Shown here: positions 38,602-48,492 of the stretch, piece by piece
How positions within the stretch are numbered: position 1 is the first letter of the stretch
Layout of the letters: each line of letters begins with the position of its first letter
NCBI RefSeq assembly: GCF_900105495.1
Contig: NZ_FNTF01000002.1
Location: 1,525,501 to 1,589,500 of the forward strand
Reading direction: 5' to 3'
DNA length: 64,000 bases
Source: Pseudomonas frederiksbergensis
Lineage (GTDB): Bacteria > Pseudomonadota > Gammaproteobacteria > Pseudomonadales > Pseudomonadaceae
Notes under the pieces: generated by a model
Told to the model about the DNA's origin: nothing
The model's database searches: none
The model's input: only the letters and a program-made list of their open reading frames with translations
Position numbers and translations under genes: made by a program

Positions 38602-40506
38602 ATGGCCACTCCCAGCGCTAGCTCTTATAACGCAGACGCCATCGAAGTCCTCTCGGGCCTCGACCCGGTGCGTAAACGCCCCGGCATGTACACCGACACC
38701 AGTCGGCCCAACCACCTCGCCCAGGAAGTCATCGACAACAGCGTCGACGAAGCCTTGGCCGGGCACGCGACCTCGGTGCAGGTCATCCTGCACGCCGATC
38801 ACTCCCTGGAAGTCAGCGATGACGGCCGTGGCATGCCGGTGGATATCCACGCCGAAGAAGGCGTGTCGGGCGTCGAGCTGATCCTCACCAAGCTCCATGC
38901 GGGCGGCAAGTTTTCCAACAAGAACTACCAGTTCTCCGGCGGTCTGCACGGGGTGGGTATTTCCGTGGTCAACGCCTTGTCGAACGAAGTCCGGGTGCGC
39001 GTAAAGCGTGACGGCAACGAATACCAGATGACTTTCGCTGACGGTTACAAGAAAACCGAGCTGGAAATCATCGGTACCGTCGGCAAGCGCAACACCGGTA
39101 CCAGCGTGTTCTTCGCCCCGGACCCGAAATACTTCGATTCGCCGAAATTCTCCATCAGCCGCCTCAAGCATGTGCTCAAGGCCAAGGCCGTTCTGTGCCC
39201 GGGGCTGCTGGTCAGTTTTGAAGACAAGGCCACCGGCGAGAAAGTCGAGTGGCATTACGAAGACGGCCTGCGCTCCTACCTGGTGGACGCGGTCAACGAA
39301 TTCGAGCGCCTGCCTGACGAACCGTTCTGCGGCAGCCTGGCCGGTAACAAAGAAGCTGTCGATTGGGCGCTGTTGTGGTTGCCCGAAGGTGGCGACAGCG
39401 TTCAGGAAAGCTACGTCAACCTGATCCCGACGGCGCAGGGCGGTACCCACGTCAACGGTCTGCGCCAGGGCTTGCTCGATGCGATGCGCGAGTTCTGCGA
39501 ATTCCGCAGCCTGCTGCCACGCGGCGTGAAGCTGGCGCCGGAAGATGTCTGGGAACGCATCGCTTTCGTGCTGTCGATGAAGATGCAAGAGCCGCAATTC
39601 TCTGGCCAGACCAAAGAGCGTCTGTCGTCCCGTGAAGCGGCTGCATTCGTGTCCGGTGTGGTCAAGGACGCGTTCAGCCTGTGGCTCAACGCCAACCCGG
39701 AAACCGGCATGTTGCTGGCAGAGCTGGCGATCAACAACGCCGGCCGACGTCTGAAGGCCAGCAAGAAGGTCGAGCGCAAGCGCATCACGGCGGGGCCGGC
39801 ACTGCCGGGCAAACTCGCCGACTGCGCCGGGCAGGACCCGATGCGTTCCGAGCTGTTCCTGGTGGAAGGTGATTCCGCCGGCGGTTCGGCCAAGCAGGCG
39901 CGAGACAAGGAATTTCAAGCGATCCTGCCGTTGCGCGGCAAGATTCTGAACACCTGGGAAGTCGACGGCAGCGAAGTGCTGGCTAGCCAGGAAGTCCACA
40001 ACATCGCCGTGGCCATTGGTGTCGATCCGGGTTCGGCAGATATCGCCCAGCTGCGTTACGGCAAGATCTGCATCCTCGCCGACGCCGACTCCGACGGTCT
40101 GCACATCGCCACGTTGCTGTGCGCGTTGTTCGTCCAGCATTTCCGCCCGTTGGTGGATGCCGGTCATGTCTACGTCGCGATGCCGCCGCTGTACCGAATC
40201 GACCTGGGCAAAGAGATTTACTACGCCCTGGACGAAGCCGAGCGCGATGGCATCCTCGATCGCCTCGTGGCCGAGAAGAAACGCGGCAAGCCGCAGGTCA
40301 CACGATTCAAAGGCCTGGGTGAAATGAACCCGCCGCAGCTGCGCGAAACCACCATGGACCCGAACACTCGGCGTCTGGTGCAGTTGACGCTGGAAGATTT
40401 CGACGCAACCTCTGAAATGATGGACATGCTGCTGGCGAAGAAACGCGCCGGTGACCGCAAATCCTGGCTGGAATCCAAAGGCAACCTGGCCGAGGTTCTT
40501 GGCTGA
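38602..40506 (+). CDS. parE: DNA topoisomerase IV subunit B
   Basis: ATPase subunit of the decatenating topoisomerase IV. The 634-residue protein has a GHKL ATPase domain (DNSVDEALAGHA near residue 44, DDGRGMPVDIH near residue 74, GGLHGVGISVVNALS near residue 114) and a TOPRIM domain (EGDSAGGSAKQARD near residue 419, DADSDGLHI near residue 494). The ATG at 38602 begins the conserved part. Its last base is shared with the start of the next gene (ATGC at 40506), and parC follows two genes later. Confidence 0.96.
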   Translation: MATPSASSYNADAIEVLSGLDPVRKRPGMYTDTSRPNHLAQEVIDNSVDEALAGHATSVQVILHADHSLEVSDDGRGMPVDIHAEEGVSGVELILTKLHAGGKFSNKNYQFSGGLHGVGISVVNALSNEVRVRVKRDGNEYQMTFADGYKKTELEIIGTVGKRNTGTSVFFAPDPKYFDSPKFSISRLKHVLKAKAVLCPGLLVSFEDKATGEKVEWHYEDGLRSYLVDAVNEFERLPDEPFCGSLAGNKEAVDWALLWLPEGGDSVQESYVNLIPTAQGGTHVNGLRQGLLDAMREFCEFRSLLPRGVKLAPEDVWERIAFVLSMKMQEPQFSGQTKERLSSREAAAFVSGVVKDAFSLWLNANPETGMLLAELAINNAGRRLKASKKVERKRITAGPALPGKLADCAGQDPMRSELFLVEGDSAGGSAKQARDKEFQAILPLRGKILNTWEVDGSEVLASQEVHNIAVAIGVDPGSADIAQLRYGKICILADADSDGLHIATLLCALFVQHFRPLVDAGHVYVAMPPLYRIDLGKEIYYALDEAERDGILDRLVAEKKRGKPQVTRFKGLGEMNPPQLRETTMDPNTRRLVQLTLEDFDATSEMMDMLLAKKRAGDRKSWLESKGNLAEVLG

Positions 40507-41495
40507 TGCGGGTTGGCTTTGCCCTGGCGTGTGCGTTGCTTCTGACCTCGATTTCGGCGGTTGCCGAGCCGGTGCCGGAACTGCGCCTGTTGTCCGAGCA
40601 TCCCGTTGAAGGTATGCGCGGCGGCAACCTGTCAGGGTTGGCCCAGTGCGGTAATGACCTGTGGACGGTGTCGGATCGCGACGACGACCAGATTTACCGG
40701 CTCGATACCCGCGACAAGGTATGGCAGGCCGAAACCGTGGCCATCGGCGTACCACCGGTGCCAGACAGCGGTTTGCCCTGGGGCTTGCGTTCACGAACCT
40801 GGGTGGCGTCGTTTGTCCGTGGTGGGGATCTGGACTTTGAAGGCATCACCTGCGACAGCGCCGGTAATCGCTACCTCGTCAGCGAATCCCATGCCGCGAT
40901 TCTGCAAGTGCCACCCGTTGGGCCATCGTCCTGGCTGAAAATCTCGCCGATGCTGATTCGCGAAGCCCGGGCCAGCGGCATGCTGTTGCACTTCAATGCG
41001 TTGTTCGAGGGTCTGGCGATCAATCCGGCGGGTGATCAATTGTGGCTCGCCTCTGAGCGTCAAAGCCGTGGCTTGTTGCTGATCAAGCGCAAACAGACGG
41101 TCTGGGATTGCGATGGTGGCTGTGTGTTGCTGAGCGAAGCCGGGAAAGAAATGCAGCCGGCGCCGTTTCCCCGAGCCAAAGCGGTGACCCGAGACTTCGC
41201 CGACCTGTCGCTGTTCAACGGCAAGCTGTTTACCCTTGAGCGCAACGCCTACCAGATCTGCCGCCGTGATTCGGTGACGGCCAAGGTCGAGCGCTGCTGG
41301 TCCTTTGCCGATGAAGCCTTGCAGGTGCAGCGCCGCTATTCAAATCCCTATGGCCTGACCGAAGCGTTGATTGTTGACGCCGAGGGCGCGTGGATTGGCA
41401 CTGACAACAACAACGATGCCCGCGCCGATGGCGAGGAACGGCCGATCGTCTGGCGCTTTGCCGCGCCTGAAGGTGGCTGGAGTGCCAAGTCATGA
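40506..41495 (+). CDS. Exported phytase-like esterase domain protein
   Basis: 329-residue protein with a signal peptide (MRVGFALACALLLTSISAVA, cleavage near residue 21) and an esterase-like activity of phytase domain, a beta-propeller-type fold. Segments such as GGNLSGLAQCGNDLWTVSDR (about residue 39), LDFEGITCDSAGNRYLVSE and AWIGTDNNNDARADGEE, with acidic loops, suggest calcium binding. It is probably periplasmic. It corresponds to PA4966 and is translationally coupled to parE and the following protease gene. The substrate is unknown. Confidence 0.83.
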   Translation: MRVGFALACALLLTSISAVAEPVPELRLLSEHPVEGMRGGNLSGLAQCGNDLWTVSDRDDDQIYRLDTRDKVWQAETVAIGVPPVPDSGLPWGLRSRTWVASFVRGGDLDFEGITCDSAGNRYLVSESHAAILQVPPVGPSSWLKISPMLIREARASGMLLHFNALFEGLAINPAGDQLWLASERQSRGLLLIKRKQTVWDCDGGCVLLSEAGKEMQPAPFPRAKAVTRDFADLSLFNGKLFTLERNAYQICRRDSVTAKVERCWSFADEALQVQRRYSNPYGLTEALIVDAEGAWIGTDNNNDARADGEERPIVWRFAAPEGGWSAKS

Positions 41496-42016
41496 GTCAG
41501 CAGCCGCCAGGCAAACGCGTTGGTCGGGTGTTAATGGTGCTGGCCTGGTGCGCGGCGCTGTTTCTGGCCACTCGATTTTTCGGCCAGTGGGAAGCGCGTC
41601 AGCAGAATCCTAATATTGTGGTCAGCTCGGAGCAGGGCGAAGGTTTTATCGAGGTCAAACTGGCCAGTAACAACCAGGGGCACTTCGTCGCCAGCGGCCA
41701 GATCAACGGCCAGTCGGTGGATTTCATGCTTGATACCGGGGCGACCGACGTGTCGATCCCGGCGGAAATGGCCGAACGGCTGAAACTGGAAAAAGGCTTC
41801 GGGGTGACTCTGAGCACGGCCAACGGCCGCACCCAGGGTTATCGAACCCGCATCGAGCGCCTGCAACTGGGCGACATTGTGCTGCGTGATGTGCGCGCCC
41901 TCGTCGTGCCGGGTCTGGATGGCAAACAAGTGCTGCTCGGAATGAGCGCGCTGAACAAACTTGAATTTACCCAGCGCGGTGGCACCATGCTGCTGCGCCA
42001 GACAACGAACCGATGA
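41492..42016 (+). CDS. Retropepsin-like aspartic protease (clan AA, TIGR02281 type)
   Basis: 174-residue protein anchored by one N-terminal helix ([20 protein letters not shown]) with a periplasmic single-domain aspartic protease fold: the active-site loop [19 protein letters not shown] near residue 76 and [15 protein letters not shown] [12 protein letters not shown] near residue 148. Such proteins act as dimers. It overlaps the previous gene by four bases and ends seven bases before parC. Its target is unknown. Confidence 0.85.
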   Translation: MSQQPPGKRVGRVLMVLAWCAALFLATRFFGQWEARQQNPNIVVSSEQGEGFIEVKLASNNQGHFVASGQINGQSVDFMLDTGATDVSIPAEMAERLKLEKGFGVTLSTANGRTQGYRTRIERLQLGDIVLRDVRALVVPGLDGKQVLLGMSALNKLEFTQRGGTMLLRQTTNR

Positions 42017-42023
42017 GGCCCGC

Positions 42024-44291
42024 ATGAGCGACTCCCTTGATCTCAGCCTGGACGGTGTAGAACGCCGGTCACTGGCTGACTTCACCGAAAATGCCTACCT
42101 CAACTACTCCATGTACGTGATCATGGACCGTGCCTTGCCGCATATCGGCGACGGCCTGAAACCGGTACAGCGGCGCATCATCTATGCGATGAGCGAGTTG
42201 GGGCTGGACGCCGATTCCAAGCACAAGAAGTCGGCGCGTACCGTCGGTGACGTGCTCGGCAAGTTCCACCCGCACGGCGACTCGGCCTGCTACGAAGCCA
42301 TGGTCCTGATGGCCCAGCCATTCAGCTACCGCTACACGCTGGTCGACGGCCAGGGTAACTGGGGTGCGCCGGATGATCCCAAGTCCTTCGCCGCCATGCG
42401 TTACACCGAAGCGCGGCTGTCGCGTTATTCCGAAGTGCTGCTCAGCGAACTGGGCCAGGGCACCGCGGACTGGGGGCCGAACTTCGACGGTACGCTGGAA
42501 GAGCCGCTGGTGTTGCCGGCGCGTTTGCCCAACATCCTGCTCAACGGCACCACCGGCATCGCCGTGGGCATGGCCACCGACGTACCGCCGCACAACCTGC
42601 GCGAAGTCGCCACGGCTTGCGTGCGTTTGCTCGATGAGCCCAAAGCCACGGTCGAGCAACTCTGCGAACACATCCAGGGCCCGGATTACCCGACCGAAGC
42701 GGAAATCATCACGCCTCGCGCCGACCTGCTGAAAATGTACGAAACCGGCAAGGGCTCGGTGCGCATGCGCGCTGTTTACCACGTCGAAGACGGCGACATC
42801 ATCGTCACCGCGCTGCCGCATCAGGTGTCTGGCGCCAAGGTGCTGGAACAGATCGCGGCCATGATGCAGGCCAAACCGTCGAAAGCCCCGCAGATCGCCG
42901 ACCTGCGAGACGAATCCGACCACGAAAACCCGTGCCGGATCGTGATTATTCCCGGCGCACGCAAAAACTTTGACCACGATGCATTGATGACCCACCTGTT
43001 CGCCAGCACCGAGCTGGAGTCGAGCTACCGGGTCAACATCAACATCATTGGTCTGGACGGTAAGCCGCAACTGAAAAACCTGCGCGCGCTGTTGGTCGAG
43101 TGGCTGGAATTCCGGGTGCAGACTGTGCGTCGTCGCCTGCAATTCCGCCTGGACAAGGTCGAGCGTCGCCTGCACCTGTTGGACGGTTTGTTGATCGCCT
43201 ACCTCAACCTGGATGAAGTGATTCACATCATCCGCACCGAGGAGCACCCGAAAGCCGCGCTGATCGAGCGTTTCGCCCTGAGCGAAATCCAGGCCGACTA
43301 CATTCTCGACACCCGTTTGCGTCAATTGGCGCGACTGGAAGAAATGAAGCTGCGTGCCGAGCAGGATGAATTGCTCAAGGAACAAGCCAAGCTGCAAGCC
43401 CTGCTGGGCAGCGAAGCCAAACTGAAAAAACTGGTGCGCACCGAACTGATCAAGGACGCCGAAACGTACGGCGACGACCGCCGGTCGCCAATCGTCGAAC
43501 GCGCCGAAGCCAAGGCCCTGACCGAGCACGATCTGCTGCCAAACGAGAAAGTGACCGTCGTCCTGTCGGAAAAAGGCTGGGTTCGGTCCGCCAAGGGTCA
43601 CGAAATCGACGCCACCGGGCTTTCCTACAAGGCCGGGGACGGTTTCAAGGCTCTGGCGCCCGGGCGCTCCAACCAGTTTGCGGTGTTTATCGACTCCACC
43701 GGTCGCAGCTATTCGGTGGCCGCGCACACGCTGCCATCGGCCCGAGGCCAGGGTGAACCGCTGACCGGTCGTCTGACGCCGCCACCGGGGGCGAGCTTTG
43801 AATGCGTGCTGATGCCGGAAGACGACTCGCTGTACGTGATTGCGTCCGATGCCGGTTACGGTTTCGTGGTAAAAGGTGAAGACCTGCAAGCCAAGAACAA
43901 GGCGGGTAAGGCTCTGTTGAGTCTGCCGAACAACGCGAAGGTGATTCTGCCGCGTCCGGTGGCTGATCGTGAACAGAACTGGCTGGCTTCGGTGACTACC
44001 GAAGGTCGCCTGCTGATTTTCAAAATCAGCGACCTGCCACAATTAGGTAAGGGCAAAGGCAACAAGATCATCGGGATTTCCGGCGAGCGTGTGGCCAGCC
44101 GCGAAGAATATGTCACGGACATCGCCGTACTGCCGGATGGCGCCACATTGGTGTTGCAGGCCGGAAAACGTACCTTGTCACTAAAAGCAGACGACCTCGA
44201 ACACTACAAAGGTGAGCGTGGGCGTCGTGGTAACAAACTGCCACGTGGCTTTCAGAGGGTAGATGCACTGCTCGTCGAAAACCTCAATTAA
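42024..44291 (+). CDS. parC: DNA topoisomerase IV subunit A
   Basis: Breakage-reunion subunit of topoisomerase IV, 755 residues. The catalytic Tyr is residue 127 ([13 protein letters not shown]). In the quinolone-resistance region ([13 protein letters not shown]) Ser 87 and Glu 91 are the wild-type residues, so no classic resistance mutation is present. The C-terminal domain has the beta-pinwheel repeats expected. The ATG at 42024 starts [20 protein letters not shown], the usual start. With parE and two intervening genes it forms one operon. Confidence 0.96.
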   Translation: MSDSLDLSLDGVERRSLADFTENAYLNYSMYVIMDRALPHIGDGLKPVQRRIIYAMSELGLDADSKHKKSARTVGDVLGKFHPHGDSACYEAMVLMAQPFSYRYTLVDGQGNWGAPDDPKSFAAMRYTEARLSRYSEVLLSELGQGTADWGPNFDGTLEEPLVLPARLPNILLNGTTGIAVGMATDVPPHNLREVATACVRLLDEPKATVEQLCEHIQGPDYPTEAEIITPRADLLKMYETGKGSVRMRAVYHVEDGDIIVTALPHQVSGAKVLEQIAAMMQAKPSKAPQIADLRDESDHENPCRIVIIPGARKNFDHDALMTHLFASTELESSYRVNINIIGLDGKPQLKNLRALLVEWLEFRVQTVRRRLQFRLDKVERRLHLLDGLLIAYLNLDEVIHIIRTEEHPKAALIERFALSEIQADYILDTRLRQLARLEEMKLRAEQDELLKEQAKLQALLGSEAKLKKLVRTELIKDAETYGDDRRSPIVERAEAKALTEHDLLPNEKVTVVLSEKGWVRSAKGHEIDATGLSYKAGDGFKALAPGRSNQFAVFIDSTGRSYSVAAHTLPSARGQGEPLTGRLTPPPGASFECVLMPEDDSLYVIASDAGYGFVVKGEDLQAKNKAGKALLSLPNNAKVILPRPVADREQNWLASVTTEGRLLIFKISDLPQLGKGKGNKIIGISGERVASREEYVTDIAVLPDGATLVLQAGKRTLSLKADDLEHYKGERGRRGNKLPRGFQRVDALLVENLN

Positions 44292-44306
44292 GCGTCCTAG
44301 AGCGCT

Positions 44307-44332
44307 CGATCTACGATTTAACGCGTAGATCG
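44307..44332 (+). terminator. Hairpin after parC
   Basis: CGATCTACG (44307-44315) pairs with CGTAGATCG (44324-44332), extended by outer agcg/cgct bases; a weak T run follows (acgctttg). Plausible terminator of the parE-parC operon. Confidence 0.5.
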
Positions 44333-44467
44333 ACGCTTTGCCGCTGGAGTCGGAACGCATATTCACGGATGATATGGCCTTTCAAGCGCCGGCGTGGCCG
44401 AGCGTTCTTCACATTTTTTGAGTATTTTCACTGTGGTTAGCCTTGTGGCAACCACCTGGATGGGACG

Positions 44468-45181
44468 ATGACTGCTCTGCGCCTTCCTTTTATTTTGATG
44501 CTCGCCGGCGTTCTTGGCCTGGCGGGTTGCAGCGTTCACCAACCGGTGTCGCTGTATCAGCTGGACAGCGGAAGTCCGGCTCAGCCTGCGCAAAGCGCGG
44601 GCATGGCGGTATTGTTGGGTCCGGTAACGGTTGCCGATTACCTGCAACGCGAAACGTTGTTGCAGCGACAGCCGGATGGCAGCTTGCAAGCTTCGACGGA
44701 TGGTCGTTGGGCGGGTAGCCTGTCGTCGGATATCGACCAGCTGCTGCTGCGTCAGGTCGCCGGTCATCTGGACAGCCAGCGCGTGGTGCTGGCGCCAGCG
44801 ACAGTAGGCTTCACGCCGGATGTGCAGGTTCTCCTGACGATTACTCGCCTGGACTCGGGTGAGTCGCAACCGGCGATCCTTGATGCGCAATGGCGTCTGA
44901 TCGACCGTCGTGGCCAGGTTCGTGATAACCGCATCATTCATCTGCAAGAGCAACATGCGGGTGGGACGGCGGCTCAGGTTCAGGCCCAGGGTGTGTTGTT
45001 GCAGCGTCTGGCCCAGCAACTGTCGACGGCGCTGAAGCCGCTGGCGAATCAGCCACCGATCGCCGAGGCGCCACGTAAAGCTCCTGCAAAGCCTGCGGCA
45101 CCGGCAGCCGGGCAAGACAAACAACCGAAGATCCCGATGGCTTCGCCGATCAGGACCGATATGGAAGTGTTCAGGTTCTAA
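44468..45181 (+). CDS. PqiC-like (ABC-type transport auxiliary) lipoprotein
   Basis: 237-residue lipoprotein: signal peptide with lipobox LAGC (Cys 21 in VLGLAGCSVHQPVSLYQLD) and a PqiC/DUF330 domain (AVLLGPVTVADYLQRETLLQ near residue 46, DQLLLRQVAGHLDSQRVVL). The C-terminal 45 residues are a Pro/Ala/Lys-rich tail. PqiC normally partners MCE proteins PqiA/PqiB in lipid transport between membranes, but no such genes are adjacent here, so it is an orphan copy. A terminator follows the stop. Confidence 0.83.
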   Translation: MTALRLPFILMLAGVLGLAGCSVHQPVSLYQLDSGSPAQPAQSAGMAVLLGPVTVADYLQRETLLQRQPDGSLQASTDGRWAGSLSSDIDQLLLRQVAGHLDSQRVVLAPATVGFTPDVQVLLTITRLDSGESQPAILDAQWRLIDRRGQVRDNRIIHLQEQHAGGTAAQVQAQGVLLQRLAQQLSTALKPLANQPPIAEAPRKAPAKPAAPAAGQDKQPKIPMASPIRTDMEVFRF

Positions 45182-45201
45182 GCCTGGATTGATCCAGGAA
45201 C

Positions 45202-45231
45202 AAAGCCCGCCATGTGCGGGCTTTGTTGTTT
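45202..45231 (+). terminator. Intrinsic terminator after the PqiC-like gene
   Basis: AAAGCCCGC (45202-45210), loop catgt, GCGGGCTTT (45216-45224), then gttgttt. A smaller hairpin cctggat-tg-atccagg lies at 45183-45198, directly after the stop. Confidence 0.85.
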
Positions 45232-45262
45232 CTGCGGGTTGGGGATCTCCTTTGCTGCTGAG

Positions 45263-45366
45263 GGCCTCATCGCGAGCAGGCTCGCTCCCACAGGGGATAT
45301 CTGATGCTCACAGAGGATGCGTCCACAGAAGATCCCTGTGGGAGCGAGCCTGCTCGCGATGAGGCC
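45263..45366. repeat. REPIN, GGGAGCGAGC family
   Basis: ggcctcatcgcgagcaggct (from 45263) is the reverse complement of the sequence ending agcctgctcgcgatgaggcc at 45366. The arms are about 30 bp and the middle about 40 bp. It lies between two terminators, between convergent genes. Confidence 0.88.
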
Positions 45367-45378
45367 AGGACAGGCAAC

Positions 45379-45417
45379 AAAAAAGCCCGCAGACAATCAC
45401 TCGTCTGCGGGCTTTTT
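45379..45417. terminator. Bidirectional terminator
   Basis: AAAAGCCCGCAGAC (45381-45394) pairs with GTCTGCGGGCTTTT (45403-45416), a 14-pair stem with A run before and T run after, so it can end transcription from both sides. It ends 15 bases before the stop of the convergent AhpA-like gene. Confidence 0.88.
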
Positions 45418-45431
45418 CATAACGGGGCTAG

Positions 45432-46964
45432 TTACGCCCGGCGTTCGTGCATCCGCGCCAGTTGCCGCTCGAGCATCGACGGATAAGGCTCCATCAGCCG
45501 CTCTACGCAACAAGCGCCTTCCGGGCTGGCGATCGGTCGGATTCGTGCGCGCTGGCGGATCAGCGCGTCGTCACCGATCTTGCGCTCCACCAGCAACAGG
45601 TTGCGGCTGTGTTGCGACAGGGCCAACGCATCCTGGGCGGATTCGGTCAGCAGCAGATCGATCTGGCTCAGGCCGAACAGCTCGTCACCCAGGGTCAGGC
45701 CCAATTGCAATTGCAGGGTGATGCCGCTGTCGGCGACTTCGATCTGCAATTGATGGCCCAGAGCCCGCAACAGCTCACCGCAACAGATGGCGTTGGTCAG
45801 GTAGTCGTCGCCGCTGTCTTCGGTGTGGAACAGCATCAGCGTGCTGCCATCGTTCAGGGTGTGCAGTTCGCTCTGGTAGAGCGAGGCGGCCTGATCGAGG
45901 CAGTCGCGATAGCGTTTGAGCAGTTCTTCCAGGCGTGTGCGGGGCAGGCGACGCAGTTGATCCTGGGCGCCCAGTTGCACGGCCAGCACTGCGCTGTGCT
46001 GCGGCACGTTCGACAGTTGCGGTTTGACTAGCGGTTTCGGCGCGGTCGCCGCTGATTCATCACGCAAGTCGGCAAAGGCATCGTCGTCATCATCGTCTTC
46101 AACGGTGCTGACAATGCGCCGTGGTGCAGGTTTGAGGCCGGCCACAGGCTTGGTTTCATCGAAACTCGGGTCACGCAAATTGCGCACTTCGAAGGTTGGC
46201 TCGTTATCGTCCGCGTCTTCGTAGTCGCTTTCGTCGTATTCAGGCTCGGGAGCGGGTTCCGGCTCGGCGGGCTCTGGCGCGAAGTCGGCGTGCAGCTGGC
46301 GGGCCAGATCGCCGATCTCATCCTGACGCTCGGTGGCCGGGGTGTGTTCGTCGATATGGCGCAGCCACACTCGCAATTGCAGCAACGGCGTGGAGATGTG
46401 CCGACCCAGGCGCAGGCTCAAGGCCAGGGACAGCGCCAGCAGAATCGCGCTCAAAATGCCCATGCTTTGCAGGCTGATGGTCATCGGCTGCTGGAACTGA
46501 TCCATGTCCAGGCTGATGCGCAGTTGCCCGGCGGTCACATCCTGGAAGGTGATCTTGCTCTGGTACATGCCTTCGGCTTCGCCCAGCAGGCTGTGCTTGG
46601 GGCGCTGACCGGCTTCGGCGAGGATGCGGTTATCCACGCTGTAGATGGCAGCGTGAGCCACCAGCTTGTTTTTGGTCAGGTTGTTGAGCAGCACGTTGAG
46701 GCTGAGGATGTCGTTGGACACCAACAGCTCCGTGGCGGACGTGGCCGTCTGCGTGGTCAGGCTTTCGCCCAGCGCATCCGCCTGTTCGTGCATGGCCTGC
46801 TTGAACTGCAAACCCATTACGCAGGCGTAGATCACCAGGGCCAGAGCGACCAGGATCACGTTATGGCTGGCGATGCGCAATGCAATCGGTACACGGCGGT
46901 GGCGCAGTGCACGGAAGATCAGCAGAAAGAAGTTATCGGTTTTTACTGGCGTGGGCCGGTTCAC
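45432..46964 (-). CDS. AhpA/YtjB-like membrane protein with HAMP-type region and acidic linker
   Basis: 510-residue inner-membrane protein at the PA4961 position, divergent from serB as in E. coli (ytjB/smp). Helix 1 is VILVALALVIYACVMGLQF (about residue 30) and helix 2 LSAILLALSLALSLRLG (about residue 170), enclosing a periplasmic sensor-like domain. After a HAMP-like segment (residues 190-225) comes a very acidic low-complexity linker (EPEYDESDYEDADDNEP, about residue 240), then a cytoplasmic domain resembling a guanylate-cyclase/GGDEF-type fold without clear catalytic motifs. Function unknown. Confidence 0.8.
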   Translation of the reverse strand: MNRPTPVKTDNFFLLIFRALRHRRVPIALRIASHNVILVALALVIYACVMGLQFKQAMHEQADALGESLTTQTATSATELLVSNDILSLNVLLNNLTKNKLVAHAAIYSVDNRILAEAGQRPKHSLLGEAEGMYQSKITFQDVTAGQLRISLDMDQFQQPMTISLQSMGILSAILLALSLALSLRLGRHISTPLLQLRVWLRHIDEHTPATERQDEIGDLARQLHADFAPEPAEPEPAPEPEYDESDYEDADDNEPTFEVRNLRDPSFDETKPVAGLKPAPRRIVSTVEDDDDDDAFADLRDESAATAPKPLVKPQLSNVPQHSAVLAVQLGAQDQLRRLPRTRLEELLKRYRDCLDQAASLYQSELHTLNDGSTLMLFHTEDSGDDYLTNAICCGELLRALGHQLQIEVADSGITLQLQLGLTLGDELFGLSQIDLLLTESAQDALALSQHSRNLLLVERKIGDDALIRQRARIRPIASPEGACCVERLMEPYPSMLERQLARMHERRA

Positions 46965-47099
46965 TTGAGCTCGGCTCTTTTGTCCGTGAAGTTGACGCGC
47001 AGTATAGCGACAGGCCCTAGACCGTCAAAGCGCTCACGGTGCCCGATGGTCACTGAATGTAGGTAGAATGCGGTTTTTTTCCACTTGCGGGGGTGCGCC

Positions 47100-48314
47100 T
47101 TGCGCGAAATCGTCCTGATAAACATCACGGGAGTCGACCGTCCGGGTCTGACTGCGGCCATTACCGGCGTTCTGGCCCAGGGTGGTGTGAACATTCTCGA
47201 CATTGGTCAGGCGGTGATCCACGACACCCTGTCGTTCGGCATCCTGGTTGAAATTCCTGACACCGAGCAAGGCAAGTCGGTGCTCAAGGACATCCTGTTC
47301 ACGGCGTATAAGCTCGATCAGCAGGTGCGCTTCACACCGGTGTCCGAAGAGGATTACCAGCAGTGGGTTGGCAATCAAGGCAAGAAACGCCACATCGTGA
47401 CCCTGCTGACCCGCAAAGTGACCGCCGGGCAATTGCAGGCCGTGAGTTCGATCACTGCCAAATATGGCCTGAACATCGACCACATCGATCGTCTGTCCGG
47501 GCGCATGCCGCTGGACACCCCGGCCGATCAGGGCAAGGGCTGCATCGAGTTTTCCGTTCGTGGCGAAGCGGCTGATCCGCAAGCGCTGCGGGCCGAATTC
47601 CTCAGCGTCGCGCAGGAACTGAACGTCGACATCGCCTTCCAGGAAGATTCACTGTTCCGTCGTAACCGTCGCCTGGCGGTGTTCGACATGGACTCGACGC
47701 TGATCGAAGCCGAAGTCATCGACGAACTGGCCAAGGCTGCCGGCGTCGGTGATCAGGTGTCTGCGATCACCGAGCGGGCGATGGCCGGCGAATTGGACTT
47801 CCGCGCCAGCTTCAAGGAGCGCCTGGCCTTGTTGAAAGGGTTGGACGTCAGCGTGCTGGATTCCATCGGCGCCTCCCTGCGGTTGACCGAAGGTGCCGAA
47901 ACACTGTTCGCCGAACTAAAGCGTCTGGGCTACAAGACCGCCATCCTGTCGGGCGGCTTTACCTATTTCGCCAAGCAATTGCAGGCCAAGCTGGGCATCG
48001 ACTACGTGTTCGCCAATGAACTGGAAGTCGTGGACGGCAAAGTGACTGGCGTGGCGGTCGAGCCGATTGTTGATGCGCAACGCAAGGCGGATCTGCTGAA
48101 GGAACTGGCGCACAAGGAAGGTTTGCGTCTGGAGCAGACCATTGCGGTCGGCGACGGCGCCAACGATTTGCCAATGCTGGCGATTGCCGGGTTGGGCGTA
48201 GCGTTCCGTGCCAAGCCGCTGGTCAAGCAGTCGGCGAAGCAGGCGATTTCCACCCTTGGGCTGGATGGCGTGCTGTATCTGCTGGGTTTCCGGGATCGCG
48301 ACGGGCAGCTTTAA
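47100..48314 (+). CDS. serB: Phosphoserine phosphatase
   Basis: Last step of serine synthesis; HAD-superfamily enzyme. The 404-residue pseudomonad form has two N-terminal ACT-like domains (REIVLINITGVDRPGLTAA at the start; KRHIVTLLTRKVTAGQLQA near residue 98) followed by the catalytic domain with nucleophile motif VFDMDSTLIEAE (about residue 196), SGGFTYFA and VGDGANDLPML (about residue 349). The start is TTG at 47100, where the family N-terminus (M)REIVLINIT begins; upstream GGGGG provides a ribosome binding site. Confidence 0.95.
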   Translation: MREIVLINITGVDRPGLTAAITGVLAQGGVNILDIGQAVIHDTLSFGILVEIPDTEQGKSVLKDILFTAYKLDQQVRFTPVSEEDYQQWVGNQGKKRHIVTLLTRKVTAGQLQAVSSITAKYGLNIDHIDRLSGRMPLDTPADQGKGCIEFSVRGEAADPQALRAEFLSVAQELNVDIAFQEDSLFRRNRRLAVFDMDSTLIEAEVIDELAKAAGVGDQVSAITERAMAGELDFRASFKERLALLKGLDVSVLDSIGASLRLTEGAETLFAELKRLGYKTAILSGGFTYFAKQLQAKLGIDYVFANELEVVDGKVTGVAVEPIVDAQRKADLLKELAHKEGLRLEQTIAVGDGANDLPMLAIAGLGVAFRAKPLVKQSAKQAISTLGLDGVLYLLGFRDRDGQL

Positions 48315-48338
48315 GTCTCGTATTGACTGACAAGGCGC

Positions 48339-48478
48339 CTGTGGCGAGGGGGCTTGTCGGAACGCCGCACCGCCCCGTTCGGCTGCGCAGCAGTCGCAAA
48401 TCCAGATAACTCGGTCTGCCTGAGAGAACGCTGGGGGCCGCTTCGCAGCCCAACGGGGACAAGTCCCCTCGCCACAGG
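48339..48478. repeat. Composite REP element, about 140 bp, copy 1
   Basis: Outer arms ctgtggcgagggggcttgtc and gacaagtcccctcgccacag (one mismatch in the stem) enclose a second, inner imperfect palindrome (ccccgttcggctgcg against cgcagcccaacgggg). A sister copy with the same inner part is at 58270-58416. It lies between the convergent serB and PilZ genes. Confidence 0.8.
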
Positions 48479-48492
48479 GATCGGCTACTTCC

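Noticed and set aside
42024..44291. Possible quinolone-resistance change in ParC
   Set aside because: Ser 87 and Glu 91 are the wild-type residues.
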